Positions 25,887 to 35,491 of a stretch of DNA of 64,000 bases are shown in pieces. The first letter of the stretch is position 1; each line of letters starts with the position of its first letter. This DNA is from Bifidobacterium amazonense (GTDB lineage: Bacteria; Actinomycetota; Actinomycetes; Actinomycetales; Bifidobacteriaceae), in NCBI RefSeq assembly GCF_018555435.2, contig NZ_JAFEJT020000007.1, forward strand, positions 1 through 64,000, in the 5' to 3' direction. The notes beneath the pieces are model-generated. The model was not told the DNA's origin. It saw only the letters and a list, made by a program, of their open reading frames with translations, and did not search any database. The position numbers and the translations under genes are program-made.

Positions 25887-26612
25887 CTACCGGTGTCCGC
25901 GGATCCACAGGATCGCCAGCTGCGTGCGGTTCGTCAGTCCCATCTTGTCGAGGATGCCGCTGACGCGGTTGCGCACCGTGCCTTCGGACAGGTACAGCCT
26001 GGCGGCGATGTCGCGGTTGTCGAGTCCTTCGGCGACCAGTGCGGCGATGTCGCGGTCGCGTTCCGGCAGCGCTTCGAGCGCGTCCCGGTCGGCGGCGTGA
26101 TCGCACTCCCGTCCGGCCGCCGACGTGATGCCGGCTGATGTGCCGGTCGGACCGGCGGCTCCGGCCGTGTCGGCCGCGTCGGTCATGTCGGACGACGACT
26201 CGCTGCCCGACAGTTTGTCCAACACCTCCGCGCCGAGCACGATCTGTCCGGCCATGACCGCCTGCAACGCCGGACCGACCGACGCGACGTCCTGTTTGAT
26301 GAGATAGCCGCGCGCGCCGAGCGACACGGCCTGCGTGATATACGACCGGTCCGCGAACGTGGTCAGAAACAGTATCTTCGCGCCCGGATCCTTGGCGAGA
26401 ATCTCCCGGGCCGCGGCCAGACCGTCCTTGCCGGGCATCTGCACGTCGATGAGCAGCACGTCCGGCCGGCTCGACGGCGACCGGAAATACTCCGTCACCG
26501 CCGCATCCCCGTCGTTCGCCGTCCACAGCACGTCCGCCGTGTGCGTCGCCGTCAGGATCGTCGCCAACGACTGGCATACGATCGGATCGTCGTCCGCAAT
26601 CGCCGTTCTCAT
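25887..26612 (-). CDS. NarL/LuxR-family response regulator, 241 aa
   Basis: The receiver domain spans residues 1-120 with the acidic pocket DDD at 7-9, phospho-acceptor D56 (LLIDVQMPGKDG) and K105. The C-terminal LuxR-type helix-turn-helix (about 180-235) has LPERDRDIAALVAEGLDNRDIAARL and GTVRNRVSGIL. The two are joined by an unusually long linker rich in Ala, Gly and Ser (about 136-170). It lies 58 bases downstream of the sensor kinase. Together they probably control the divergent ABC exporter (28015-31711), as is common for NarL-type systems beside ABC-2 transporters. Confidence 0.9.
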   Translation of the reverse strand: MRTAIADDDPIVCQSLATILTATHTADVLWTANDGDAAVTEYFRSPSSRPDVLLIDVQMPGKDGLAAAREILAKDPGAKILFLTTFADRSYITQAVSLGARGYLIKQDVASVGPALQAVMAGQIVLGAEVLDKLSGSESSSDMTDAADTAGAAGPTGTSAGITSAAGRECDHAADRDALEALPERDRDIAALVAEGLDNRDIAARLYLSEGTVRNRVSGILDKMGLTNRTQLAILWIRGHR

Positions 26613-26670
26613 CGTCGTTCCTTATGCCCCTCGGTACCTATCGGTCGGTCGGACGGGCCGGTTCCGCCGG

Positions 26671-27882
26671 TCATGATCGTCCGTCACGATCATGGTATGT
26701 CCACCGCCGTTTGGGAATCGTGACGAACACGCGCCATCCCGCGCCGTACGGGCCGCACGACGACGTGCCGCCGAGCGCGCGCACGCGGCGTTCGATGTCG
26801 GCCAATCCCATGCCGCGCAACGATTCGGCGTCGGCGGCGGAGCGTCCGGCGTGGGACTCGTCGGCCGGCGTTCTGGCCGGTCCCGGATCCTGCACGACCA
26901 GCTGCCAGATCGCCGGGAAGTCACGCAACGTCACGCTCGCCGAACGCGCGTCGCTGTGCCGGGCCACGTTCGACAGCGATTCGCGGATCACCGTCGCGAA
27001 ACAGCGCGTCACCGGTGCAGGCGCATCCGTGATCTCGTTCGACAAGGCCACGGAGAAGCCCGGCGACGCGTCGCCGAACGTGCGCGCCGCATCCGCGATC
27101 TGCGCGGCGAAATCCGTGCCGTCGTCCTCCAGATCGTGCACGGAGCGGCGCACCATCGTCATCGCCTCGTTCAGCGTGTCGTTCAACGCGCCGAAGCCCT
27201 GCGCGGCGACCGGATCGTCCGTCGCGTCGGCCACCGCCTTGCCCGCCTGCGACTGCATGATCGCGCGCGTGAGCAGATGCCCGACGTTGTCATGGATGTC
27301 GCGGGCGATGCGCGTGCGCTCGTTGAGCGTGGCCGTGCGGATCGACTGGGCGCGCTCCTCGGCGACGTCGGCCATGCGGCGACGGCTGACTCGCCTGCTG
27401 TCGCGGGCCAGATCCTGCGTATGCCGCAACGACCGGCGCAATCGCATGACGGTCGCGCGCGACCGGCCGAGCATCATGCCGACGACGGCGAACAGCCCGG
27501 TCAGCACCATGATCGTGCGATCGGCCGCGGTCGATGCCCTCACGAACGCGACGACGATCGGCGCAAACGGCAGACACCGGACCAGCCGGTCGGCGCGCGC
27601 GTCACGCATCATCGACGGCAGACGAGGCGCATCATAGGCGACGACCGGCAGCAGCATGCACCATCGCGGCATCAGCAGGGCCGCCGCCATGCACAGACAG
27701 GCCGGCACGGCGGCCATGAGCGGGGGAGTGCGCCGCGCCATCAGCCATTCCCCCAGACAGGACAACGAGATCGCGGCCAGCAGGCCGATCAGCGACAGTG
27801 AATCAAAGCCGGACAATGCCGCCACGGCCGTTCCGCAGGCCAGCAGCAGGGCTTTCTCCAGCAGGACGAGCATGGTTGCCAT
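26671..27882 (-). CDS. Two-component sensor histidine kinase (NarL-partner type), 403 aa
   Basis: Five to six N-terminal hydrophobic segments (about 1-140) are followed by a HisKA_3-type dimerisation box RIARDIHDNVGHLLTRA with phospho-acceptor near H197, and a HATPase domain ending in GMGLADIERRVRALGG. There is no large sensor domain, so it may be an intramembrane-sensing kinase. I place the start at the ATG at 27882, just before the first hydrophobic helix; the frame is open to 28047, and ATG 27969 is an alternative. No clear ribosome binding site is visible at either. It pairs with the response regulator 25887-26612. Confidence 0.85.
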   Translation of the reverse strand: MATMLVLLEKALLLACGTAVAALSGFDSLSLIGLLAAISLSCLGEWLMARRTPPLMAAVPACLCMAAALLMPRWCMLLPVVAYDAPRLPSMMRDARADRLVRCLPFAPIVVAFVRASTAADRTIMVLTGLFAVVGMMLGRSRATVMRLRRSLRHTQDLARDSRRVSRRRMADVAEERAQSIRTATLNERTRIARDIHDNVGHLLTRAIMQSQAGKAVADATDDPVAAQGFGALNDTLNEAMTMVRRSVHDLEDDGTDFAAQIADAARTFGDASPGFSVALSNEITDAPAPVTRCFATVIRESLSNVARHSDARSASVTLRDFPAIWQLVVQDPGPARTPADESHAGRSAADAESLRGMGLADIERRVRALGGTSSCGPYGAGWRVFVTIPKRRWTYHDRDGRS

Positions 27883-27913
27883 GGTAGCCGGCTCCCGGGA
27901 TGCGACGAATACG

Positions 27914-27925
27914 TGACAAATGTCA
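27914..27925. promoter_or_regulatory. Palindrome TGACA-AA-TGTCA, candidate regulator site
   Basis: A perfect 5-2-5 palindrome (extended partly by flanking bases) sits between the divergent kinase and ABC-ATPase genes. NarL-type regulators bind short inverted repeats of this kind. It is the only clear dyad in this spacer, so it is the best candidate site for the neighbouring regulator. Confidence 0.5.
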
Positions 27926-28014
27926 TGGAGCCGGGCCCAGATCGTGACGGATGACTGTAGCGCGGCCATGCCCCGGCGCGCGATGATGAAGATACCCCAA
28001 GGAAAGGAGCGGAC

Positions 28015-28968
28015 ATGACCGACAACAACGAGACGCCGGCCGTCCACGTCAGCCAGCTGGTCAAACGATACGGCGACATGGTCGCGCTCGACTACTTCGA
28101 CCTCGACGTGCGCCAGGGCGAGATCTTCGGCCTGCTCGGCCCCAACGGCTCAGGCAAGACCACCGCCATCAACTGCATCCTCGCGCTGCTCACCTACGAC
28201 TCCGGCACGATCCGCGTGTTCGGCCAGCCGATGACGCCGACCAGCTACGAGCTCAAACGCCGCATCGGCATCGTGCCGCAGAACGTGGCCGTGTTCAACG
28301 AACTGACCGTCACCGAGAACATCGACTACTTCTGCTCGCTGTACGTGCCGAAGAAGTCCGACCGCGCGCCGCTCGTCGAAGAGGCGATCGACTTCGCCGG
28401 CCTGCAGGACTTCCGCAGATTCCGTCCCGGCAAACTCTCCGGCGGCCTGCTGCGCCGGCTCAACATCGCCTGCGGCATCGCGCACAAGCCCGATCTCATC
28501 TTCTTCGACGAACCGACCGTGGCCGTCGACCCGCAAAGCCGCAACGCGATCCTCGAAGGCATCCAGAAACTCAACCAGGCCGGCGCGACCGTGATCTACA
28601 CCAGCCACTACATGGAGGAGGTCGAACAGATCTGCGACCGCATCCTCATCATGGACCACGGCCGTCACCTCGCGCTCGGCACCGCCGACGAACTCAAGGC
28701 CATGATCGACACGGGGGAGCGGATCACCATCGAAACGCTCGACCTGACCGACGACGCGCTCGCCGCCGTGCGCAGGCTCCCGTTCGTGATCGAGGCGACG
28801 TACGACGGGCGCGAACTGGCCGTGCGATGCCGGCGCGGCGACCATAACCTCGTCGACCTGATCGGCGTGCTGCGCTCCGCGGGCGCGAACATCGGCCACC
28901 TGACCAGCCGGCCGCCGAGCCTCAACGACGTGTTCCTCGAACTGACCGGCAAGGCGCTACGGGACTGA
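28015..28968 (+). CDS. ABC-2 type transporter ATP-binding protein, 317 aa
   Basis: Walker A (GLLGPNGSGKTTAI), Q-loop (IVPQNVAVF), a signature variant LSGGLLRRL, Walker B (LIFFDEPT) and the H-switch (YTSHYMEE) are in order. The C-terminal extension of about 90 residues is usual for drug or antibiotic exporters. AAAGGAG precedes the ATG at 28015. It is the first gene of an operon with two permeases (29011, 30284), divergent from a NarL-type two-component system, which fits an inducible exporter for antimicrobial compounds. The substrate is unknown. Confidence 0.92.
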   Translation: MTDNNETPAVHVSQLVKRYGDMVALDYFDLDVRQGEIFGLLGPNGSGKTTAINCILALLTYDSGTIRVFGQPMTPTSYELKRRIGIVPQNVAVFNELTVTENIDYFCSLYVPKKSDRAPLVEEAIDFAGLQDFRRFRPGKLSGGLLRRLNIACGIAHKPDLIFFDEPTVAVDPQSRNAILEGIQKLNQAGATVIYTSHYMEEVEQICDRILIMDHGRHLALGTADELKAMIDTGERITIETLDLTDDALAAVRRLPFVIEATYDGRELAVRCRRGDHNLVDLIGVLRSAGANIGHLTSRPPSLNDVFLELTGKALRD

Positions 28969-29010
28969 CGGGAGCGATTCCGACCATCCCGGCAAGGAAA
29001 GGAGAACGCC

Positions 29011-30297
29011 ATGTGGAGCACCTTCGTCGTCACCCTGAAATCGAACCTGCGCAACACGAGCGCATTGTTCTGGCTCATCGTGTTCCCGATCGCATTGTCG
29101 ACCATGTTCAACGTCGTGTTCGGCAACCTGGACAACGCCATGAGCATCACACCGGTATCGGTCGCCGTCGTCGAGGACGCGAACTGGACGAAGACGACCG
29201 GCGCGGACACGCTCATCACGGCGCTGTCCGGCAAGCAGTCCGGCAGCGGCAAGACCGACAAGACGACGGACACGACAACAACGACGGATGACGCGCGCGC
29301 CGCCATCGGCGACCTCGACGTCGACGTGCGGCTGCTGGACGTCACCACGGTCGACTCGACGGCACAGGCCCGCGAACTGCTGGACGACGGGACGACGGAC
29401 GGCATCATCGCCGCCGACGGCGACGGACGGCTCGCGCTCACGCTCAGCTCCGACACCGTCGCCACGGCCAACAACAGCACGAGCGCGGTCGGACTCGACG
29501 TCTCCCTCGCCGCGCTCGACAACGTGCTCGACCAGTACAACCGCACCGGCGCGACCGTGCGAGCCGCGCTCAAGGACAATCCGACCGCGGCCGTCAACCG
29601 CGCCTTCTGGAACGGCATCGGCTCGGCCACGAACGGCACCAAAGAGATCACGCTCACCAACTTCAAACCCGACGCGATGGCCCGCTACTACTACGCGCTC
29701 ATGGGCATGGCCTGCCTGATGGCCATGTCGACCATGATCTACGCGGTCACCACGGCCCAGGCGAACCTCTCCGCACTCGGCATACGCCGTTCCGTCGCCC
29801 CGCTCGGCCGAGCCAGACAGCTCGTCGCCGGATTCCTCGCCGGCTGGCTGTGCTCCTGCGCATGCCTGCTCGTCGCGCTCGCCTACATCCGCTACGCCTG
29901 CGGCATCGCGGTCGGCGGCCGAGAACCGCTGGCCGTGCTCGCCGTGATCGTGTCCTCGTTCATGACATGCTCGCTCGGCACGATGATCGGCGCGATACCG
30001 AAACTCACCGCCGGCGTCAAGCAGGGCATGGCGACCGCGCTCTCCTGCGGACTGTCGCTGTTCAGCGGCCTGTACGGCGGGTTCGCGATGGAGCTGAGCG
30101 ACCTGATCGCGCGCAAAGCGCCGCTGCTCGCCACCATCAATCCCGTCCAGCAGGTCACGGACCTGTTCTATTCGCTCATGTACTACGACAGCTACCGACC
30201 GTTCGTCCGCACCTGCGCCATCCTGCTCGCGATGAGCGCGGCATTCCTCACGGCCGGCGTGATCATGCTCAGGAGGCAACGCTATGAACACCTATAA
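29011..30297 (+). CDS. ABC-2 type permease, 428 aa
   Basis: It has an N-terminal membrane helix (residues 20-38), a large extracytoplasmic domain of about 200 residues with a Thr/Lys/Ser-rich loop (about 74-92), then five to six helices: the ABC-2 permease plan. AAAGGAG is upstream. The gene overlaps the second permease gene by 14 bases, implying coupled translation and a heterodimeric exporter with the ATPase at 28015. Confidence 0.88.
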   Translation: MWSTFVVTLKSNLRNTSALFWLIVFPIALSTMFNVVFGNLDNAMSITPVSVAVVEDANWTKTTGADTLITALSGKQSGSGKTDKTTDTTTTTDDARAAIGDLDVDVRLLDVTTVDSTAQARELLDDGTTDGIIAADGDGRLALTLSSDTVATANNSTSAVGLDVSLAALDNVLDQYNRTGATVRAALKDNPTAAVNRAFWNGIGSATNGTKEITLTNFKPDAMARYYYALMGMACLMAMSTMIYAVTTAQANLSALGIRRSVAPLGRARQLVAGFLAGWLCSCACLLVALAYIRYACGIAVGGREPLAVLAVIVSSFMTCSLGTMIGAIPKLTAGVKQGMATALSCGLSLFSGLYGGFAMELSDLIARKAPLLATINPVQQVTDLFYSLMYYDSYRPFVRTCAILLAMSAAFLTAGVIMLRRQRYEHL

Positions 30298-31711
30298 GGC
30301 CACCGTGCGCGTGCTGCTTGCGCACCGCACGTACATCATCATCTATCTCGTGCTCATGGGCGTCATGATGCTCATGCTCAGCTGGTCGCAGATCACCGCC
30401 GCCAACCGGCCGGTGGCCGACACGTACGAGCCGGCCAAGGTGAACGTCGCCGTCGTCGACCGGGATGCGGACCGCGGCGGCATCGCGGACGGGCTGCGCG
30501 ACTATCTGACCGAATCGGCCGCGCTGGTCGAACTGGACGACGATCCCGAATCGCTGCAGCGGGCCGTCGCCTCGAACTGGACGGATCTCATCGTCATCAT
30601 CCCGGACGGCTATGCGAACCGGTTCCTCGCCTCCGCGCGTTCCGGCGACGACATGCCACGGGTCGAGACGGTCACCAGCTACACGTCGGGCGCCGGCACG
30701 ATCGGCACCATGAACGTGAACGGGTTCCTCTCGCTCACGCGGATCGCGCTGATCGGCGAACACGCAAGCGTCGACCAGGCACAGCTCAAGGCATGGTACG
30801 AGCGCATGGCGGGCGGCGCGAATGCCGGGGGAGCCGCTGCCGGTTCGTCCACGTCCGATTTCGACGCGGATCTCGACTCGCTGCCGGAAGGCTCGATCTC
30901 CGACCTGACGATGGATGACGTGCGGCAGGCCGCCGTCGCCGCCGCGAAGACGGCCCACGACGCGGACGTCAACCGTCCGGTCGCGGTGGACCGTTCCACG
31001 TCGCGGGACAGCCGGGATGCCGGTGCGGTGAATCCCGTCGCATCCGGATTCGGCGACACGATGAAGACCGCGCTCTACCCGCTGTTCCTCACGCTGAGCG
31101 TGTGCGTGAGCTTGGTGGCGCGCGTGTTCGGCACCGGCGAACTGAGGCGTCGTCTCGCGGCGTCCCCGGTGGCGGGGGCGATCGGGCTGAAGCGCATGGG
31201 CGTGCTGTGCTGCTTCGCCCTGCTGATCTGCGTGGCCTATCTGGCGGCCGCCTTGGGATTGACCGTCGCCATCGGAGCCGACGTCTCCTCGTTGCCGCCG
31301 GCCGGCGTGGCGATGACGTTCGCATCGGCCTGCATGTTCAGCCTCATGTGCGTGGCATGCGGATTCATGCTCGGCGAATTCGGCGCGTCCGACATGGTCG
31401 CCAACGGGTTCGCCAACGTGTTCGGCCTGCTCATCATGTTCACGTCGGGCATCTCGTTCCCGATCAGCATGATGCCCGACACGGTCGTCGCGTTCGTCAA
31501 ACTGACGCCCGGCTGGTGGTACACGTCGTCGATCGACATGGCGCTCGGCGTCGGAACGGACGGGATGGACGCGCTCGGATGGCTGGGAGGCGTCGGCATC
31601 ATCGCCCTGTACTCGGTGACGTTCGTCTGCATCGGCCTTGCGGTGGGTCAGGTCCGCCGGGCGAAGCCCGTGGCCGCGGCGCCGGCGCTCACCCAACTGG
31701 CCGAGGCGTGA
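30284..31711 (+). CDS. ABC-2 type permease, 475 aa
   Basis: This is the second permease of the exporter. It has an N-terminal membrane helix, a long extracytoplasmic domain (about 45-250) and six C-terminal helices, with FTSGISFPISMMPDTVVAFVKLTPGWWYTSS typical of ABC-2 permeases near the end. The ATG at 30284 is inside the preceding gene and has AGGAGG upstream. It is the last gene of the operon and ends 15 bases from the convergent AlbA-domain gene, with no evident terminator between. Confidence 0.88.
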   Translation: MNTYKATVRVLLAHRTYIIIYLVLMGVMMLMLSWSQITAANRPVADTYEPAKVNVAVVDRDADRGGIADGLRDYLTESAALVELDDDPESLQRAVASNWTDLIVIIPDGYANRFLASARSGDDMPRVETVTSYTSGAGTIGTMNVNGFLSLTRIALIGEHASVDQAQLKAWYERMAGGANAGGAAAGSSTSDFDADLDSLPEGSISDLTMDDVRQAAVAAAKTAHDADVNRPVAVDRSTSRDSRDAGAVNPVASGFGDTMKTALYPLFLTLSVCVSLVARVFGTGELRRRLAASPVAGAIGLKRMGVLCCFALLICVAYLAAALGLTVAIGADVSSLPPAGVAMTFASACMFSLMCVACGFMLGEFGASDMVANGFANVFGLLIMFTSGISFPISMMPDTVVAFVKLTPGWWYTSSIDMALGVGTDGMDALGWLGGVGIIALYSVTFVCIGLAVGQVRRAKPVAAAPALTQLAEA

Positions 31712-31726
31712 TCCGAGGATGCCTCC

Positions 31727-33217
31727 TCACGAGGAGCGGCTGAGGTTCAGCCGGTACCGCTGATCGGGGTCATCCTGGAACCGCACCGGGGTGACCCTTC
31801 CCTCGCGCAGCAGCTCGCGCAGGCCGGCGGTGGCGGCGAGCGGCGTCAGCTGCAGCTCGCGCATGATCTCCTTGGCGCTCATCGCCGAATGACGTTCCAG
31901 CACGGTGGTGATCGCCTTGGAAACGTCACCGGGAGAGCCAAGCCGTGCGGTGCGCTGCTTGGTGATCGTCATGGTGAACGTGTTGATCGTGTTCACCGTG
32001 GTCGCCGGCTCGATGCCGGCCTCGCGCAACGCGGCGGCGATGCGCTGGTAGCCGTCGCCGCCCTCCGGGTTCACGTACCCGCCTCCCGGATACGGGGTCG
32101 ATTCGAGCAGCGTGAACAGGAACTGGTTTCGGGTCGACTGGAACGGCGTTCCGGACACCGGATGCGGGTCGGTGAGCACGTCGTGCGTGACGGTGCCGTA
32201 CAGGCCGCCCGGATTGGCGATTTCGATGCGGTCGGTGAACACGTTGACGTGCACCTGCGTGCCGCGCGCGTCGGGGGAGTAGTCGCGGTGGGTGAGCGCG
32301 TTCGCGATGGCCTCGCGCAGCACGACGGGCGGATAGTCCGGCTTTTTGGCGCCGATCCAATGCATCAGCGATTCGACCGCGTCGTCGATCATCACCGGGA
32401 TCGGCCCGACGATCGACCTGGAGGCGACCAGCCGTTCGTCGCCGCGGAACACGTCGTTGCGGCTGGTGCCGGGGAACACGGCGATCGTGATGCCCAGACG
32501 CGGATAATACTTCTGCGGGTAGCGTCCCAACGCCATCAACCCGGCAAGCGTCGGACGCAGGACGCCGCCGACGCTCGCCTCATCCGAATCGTCATGACGC
32601 AGCACCTGCAGGTCCAGCAGCGTGTCGGCGTCGCCTCGCCCGGCGAACACGTGCGGATGCTGTTCACGCACCCGCTCCAGCAGTCCGGACACGAGCACGG
32701 GATCCAGATCGTCGACCGTGGCGTTCGGCACGATGTCCAGATCGTAGGTGGGCTGCAGATGCTCCTCGATGAGCCGGTCCACCTCGTACGGGTTCATATG
32801 CCGGTCGCCGTCGCCGGTGCGGATGTACGAGCCGTTATATGGTCCCTGTTCGGTCAGATAGCACGGTTTGTCGCGCGGCAGCATCTCGTCCACGCGCGCG
32901 AACACGAGATTCGACCCCTCGAACGGGCAGGTCACGATCGTGGGCCTGACCGGCGGCGTCATCTTCTCGCACGCCTGGCTGAGCGACTCCTGCATGGCCC
33001 GTGCGTTGAAGCCCTCGACCGGCGTGAACCCGGCCTTCTCCGACAGCCCGAGGATGATCCAGCCGCCCGACCCGTTCGAGAACGCGGACAGCGTGTCGGT
33101 GATGGTCGACGAGATGCGCCGCTTGCACTCCTTGACCTCGCACTGCTGCGTGTCGTTGCCGATCAGACGCATCAGTTCGATCAGCTCGGTCATCTTCGCG
33201 GTGTAGTCGTCGGTCAT
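31727..33217 (-). CDS. AlbA/Schlafen-domain putative transcriptional regulator, 496 aa
   Basis: The N-terminal AlbA_2 (Schlafen-like) domain (about 20-140) is followed by a middle region and a GHKL-type ATPase fragment (VVLREAIANALTHRDYS near 300, then IEIANPGGLYG), and a C-terminal winged-helix-like segment (about 430-490). This is the standard order of the 'ATP-binding protein / putative DNA binding domain' family, usually annotated as regulators of unknown target. I start at the ATG at 33217, where AAGGAGG is at proper spacing; GTG 33223 is too close to it. It is a stand-alone gene. Confidence 0.82.
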   Translation of the reverse strand: MTDDYTAKMTELIELMRLIGNDTQQCEVKECKRRISSTITDTLSAFSNGSGGWIILGLSEKAGFTPVEGFNARAMQESLSQACEKMTPPVRPTIVTCPFEGSNLVFARVDEMLPRDKPCYLTEQGPYNGSYIRTGDGDRHMNPYEVDRLIEEHLQPTYDLDIVPNATVDDLDPVLVSGLLERVREQHPHVFAGRGDADTLLDLQVLRHDDSDEASVGGVLRPTLAGLMALGRYPQKYYPRLGITIAVFPGTSRNDVFRGDERLVASRSIVGPIPVMIDDAVESLMHWIGAKKPDYPPVVLREAIANALTHRDYSPDARGTQVHVNVFTDRIEIANPGGLYGTVTHDVLTDPHPVSGTPFQSTRNQFLFTLLESTPYPGGGYVNPEGGDGYQRIAAALREAGIEPATTVNTINTFTMTITKQRTARLGSPGDVSKAITTVLERHSAMSAKEIMRELQLTPLAATAGLRELLREGRVTPVRFQDDPDQRYRLNLSRSS

Positions 33218-33295
33218 GGGCACGCCTCCTTGACACCATTGTGCCGCAGCGCGGGCCGCCTCGCCGTCGGTTCATGGAGAATTCACGTACAGGAA

Positions 33296-33325
33296 AGGCC
33301 TCCCTCCGTGATCGGAGGGAGGCCT
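33296..33325. terminator. Terminator for the xpt-pbuX operon
   Basis: A 13-bp perfect stem (33296-33308 with 33313-33325) with a TGAT loop is followed on the minus strand by CTTTCC. It lies downstream of pbuX. Confidence 0.75.
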
Positions 33326-33342
33326 ATGGGCGACGGCTCTCA

Positions 33343-33437
33343 TTCATTGCCGTGGGCGGCGAGACAGCGCCTGTTATTCCTCGCCGTGGGCGGCGAGACA
33401 GTGCTTATTCTTCCTCGCCGCGAGCGGCGAGGAAGTG
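33343..33437 (-). repeat. Three degenerate tandem copies of the pbuX 3' end
   Basis: Read on the minus strand, the last codons of pbuX (HFLAARGEEE, stop) are followed by two further copies about 31 bases apart that would encode HCLAAHGEE-stop and RCLAAHGNE-stop. Each copy keeps the stop codon. They span about 33343-33372, 33374-33402 and 33405-33437. Confidence 0.75.
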
Positions 33438-34754
33438 CTCCTCGCTCGGTAGGACGGCGTTGAGGATGACGGCGACGACGAAGGCGACGGCGATGCAGTT
33501 CGAGGCGAAGATCTGCTGGAACAGGGCCGGGAACTGGCTGAAGATGTCGCTCACCTGCGTGAAGCCGATGCCGATCGTGAGGGAGAGCGCCGCGATCGTG
33601 ATGTTGCGCTGCGAGAAGCCGGCCTCGGCGATCATCTGGAAGCCGGAGAGGATGATGTTGCCGAACATCATGATCGTGCAGCCGCCGAGCACGGCCTGCG
33701 GCAGCGAGTTGAACACCTCGGCGATGGCCGGCACGAAGCTGGCGACCACGAGGATCAGGCCGCCGGAGAGGATCACCTTGCGGTTGACGACCTTGGTCAT
33801 GGCCACCAGACCGATGTTCTGCGCGAACGAGGTCAGCGGCAGGCAGCCGAACAGGCCGGACACGGAGGAGATCAGGCCGTCGCCGGCGATCGCGCCGGCC
33901 GTCTCGCGCTCGGTGGGCTGGCGGTTCAGGCCGACCTTGGTCAGCGCGGCCGTGTCGCCCAGCACCTCGACCGAGGAGACGACGTAGAGCAGGCCGAGCG
34001 AGATGATCGAACCCCAGTCGAACGTCGGCTTGAACGGCATGAACTGCGGCAGGGAGACGATGGCGAGGTTCTGGAAGCCGGAGAAGTCGACCTTGCCCAT
34101 GGCAATCGCGACCACGTAGCCCACGACGAGGCCGAACAGCACCGACAGCTGCTTGGCCGTGCCCTTCATGAGCAGCTGGAACGCGAGGCAGGCCACCAAG
34201 GAGATCAGACCCAGCGTCAGATTCTGCCAGCTGCCGAAGTCCTTCGCACCGGAGCCGCCGCCGAACGAGGTCGCGCCCACGTTGAGCAGCGAGAAGCCGA
34301 TCGACGTGACGACGATCGCGGAGACGATCGGCGGGACGAACCGGCGCCAGTACTTGGCGGTCAGACCCAGCACGAGCTCGAGCAGGCCGCCGACGATCAC
34401 CGCGCCGACGACCGCGCCGTAGCCCTTGTCCGCGGCGATCGCGCATGCGGCGGCCACGTAGGTGAACGAGATGCCGGTGACCATCGGCAGCCTTGAGCCG
34501 ATCAGCCATGCGCCGTACAGCTGCAGGCAGGTGCCCAGGCCCGCGACCAGGAGGCCCGCCTGGATGATCGCCGCGGACTGGGCGGCGTCCATCTTCGCGG
34601 CGGACGCGACGATGAAGATCGGGGCGAGGTTCGCCACGAACATGGCCATGACGTGCTGCAGGCCGAACGGGATGCCCTTCCAGAACGACACGGGCGCGTC
34701 GAGGCTGCTCAGCGCCTCGAACGAGACGGCTTCGGATTGCTTCTTCTCGGACAA
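33405..34754 (-). CDS. pbuX: Nucleobase:cation symporter-2, xanthine permease
   Basis: This 449-residue NCS2/UraA-type transporter has about 14 membrane segments. It shows HVMAMFVANLAPIFIVA at the start, the QNIGLVAMTKVVNRKVI motif and VLGGCTIMMFGNII later. Xanthine specificity is inferred from the adjacent xpt. No ATG fits the start: a long open frame continues upstream, but similarity begins at a TTG (34754), preceded by GAGAGGAA, giving MSEKKQSEAVSF. It lies 32 bases downstream of xpt. The 3' end is tandemly repeated (33343-33437). Confidence 0.88.
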   Translation of the reverse strand: MSEKKQSEAVSFEALSSLDAPVSFWKGIPFGLQHVMAMFVANLAPIFIVASAAKMDAAQSAAIIQAGLLVAGLGTCLQLYGAWLIGSRLPMVTGISFTYVAAACAIAADKGYGAVVGAVIVGGLLELVLGLTAKYWRRFVPPIVSAIVVTSIGFSLLNVGATSFGGGSGAKDFGSWQNLTLGLISLVACLAFQLLMKGTAKQLSVLFGLVVGYVVAIAMGKVDFSGFQNLAIVSLPQFMPFKPTFDWGSIISLGLLYVVSSVEVLGDTAALTKVGLNRQPTERETAGAIAGDGLISSVSGLFGCLPLTSFAQNIGLVAMTKVVNRKVILSGGLILVVASFVPAIAEVFNSLPQAVLGGCTIMMFGNIILSGFQMIAEAGFSQRNITIAALSLTIGIGFTQVSDIFSQFPALFQQIFASNCIAVAFVVAVILNAVLPSEEHFLAARGEEE

Positions 34755-34786
34755 GTCGGTTCCTCTCTCCTTATGCTTGCCTTGGA

Positions 34787-35368
34787 TCAGTGACGGAATT
34801 CGATCTCGCCGGTCTTCGGATCCATCGACTCGACGATCGCCAGCGAATCGACGTCGTAGCCCTCCTCGCGCAGCTGGTCGCCGCCGCCCTGGAAGCCCTT
34901 CTCCACGGCGATGCCGATGCCCTCGACGGTCGCGCCCGCATGCTTGCAGATGTCGATCAGGCCGTGCAGCGCCTTGCCGTTGGCGAGGAAGTCGTCGATG
35001 AGCAGCACGTGATCCTCGGGGCCGAGGTACTTGCGGGAGACGATCACCGGGAACTCGCGCTGCTTGGTGAACGAATAGACGGTCGTCACGTACTGGTCGC
35101 CGTCGAGGTTGATCGACTGCGCCTTCTTGGCGAACACGACCGGCACGTTGCCGAAATGACGGGCCGCGACACACGCCATGCCGATGCCGGACGCCTCGAT
35201 GGTGAGGATCTTGTCGATGTTTTTGCCGGCGAAATGCTCGGCCCACGCGGCTCCCATGGCGTCGTAGAGCGCCACGTCGCACTGGTGGTTCAGGAAGGCG
35301 TCGACCTTGAGCACGTTGCCTTCCTTGACGGTTCCTTCCTTGCGGATGCGTTCCTCGAGTTCCTTCAT
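34787..35368 (-). CDS. xpt: Xanthine phosphoribosyltransferase
   Basis: It converts xanthine plus PRPP to XMP. The 193-residue length, [12 protein letters not shown] start, [22 protein letters not shown] and the PRPP-binding loop [14 protein letters not shown] match Xpt rather than other purine phosphoribosyltransferases. AAAGGGG precedes the ATG at 35368. It forms an operon with the xanthine permease, as in Bacillus xpt-pbuX. No purine riboswitch is visible in the short leader, which overlaps the promoter of the divergent acyltransferase gene. Confidence 0.93.
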   Translation of the reverse strand: MKELEERIRKEGTVKEGNVLKVDAFLNHQCDVALYDAMGAAWAEHFAGKNIDKILTIEASGIGMACVAARHFGNVPVVFAKKAQSINLDGDQYVTTVYSFTKQREFPVIVSRKYLGPEDHVLLIDDFLANGKALHGLIDICKHAGATVEGIGIAVEKGFQGGGDQLREEGYDVDSLAIVESMDPKTGEIEFRH

Positions 35369-35491
35369 ACAACCCCTTTGCGTTGCGGTCGGCCAATGAT
35401 GACGAACGGCCAGTTTACGCCGTGCAGATGACCTCGAACCGGTTGCCTGGGCCACTGCGCGAAGCCGGCCGGCATGTGTCTCGGGGTGTCG

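Noticed and set aside
31712-31726. Terminator between the ABC permease and the AlbA-domain gene
   Set aside because: Only 15 bases lie between the convergent stops and no dyad is present.
33405-35396. One 663-codon minus frame covering the permease and the region of xpt
   Set aside because: Its upstream half is xpt read in the wrong frame; the permease starts at TTG 34754 with its own ribosome binding site.
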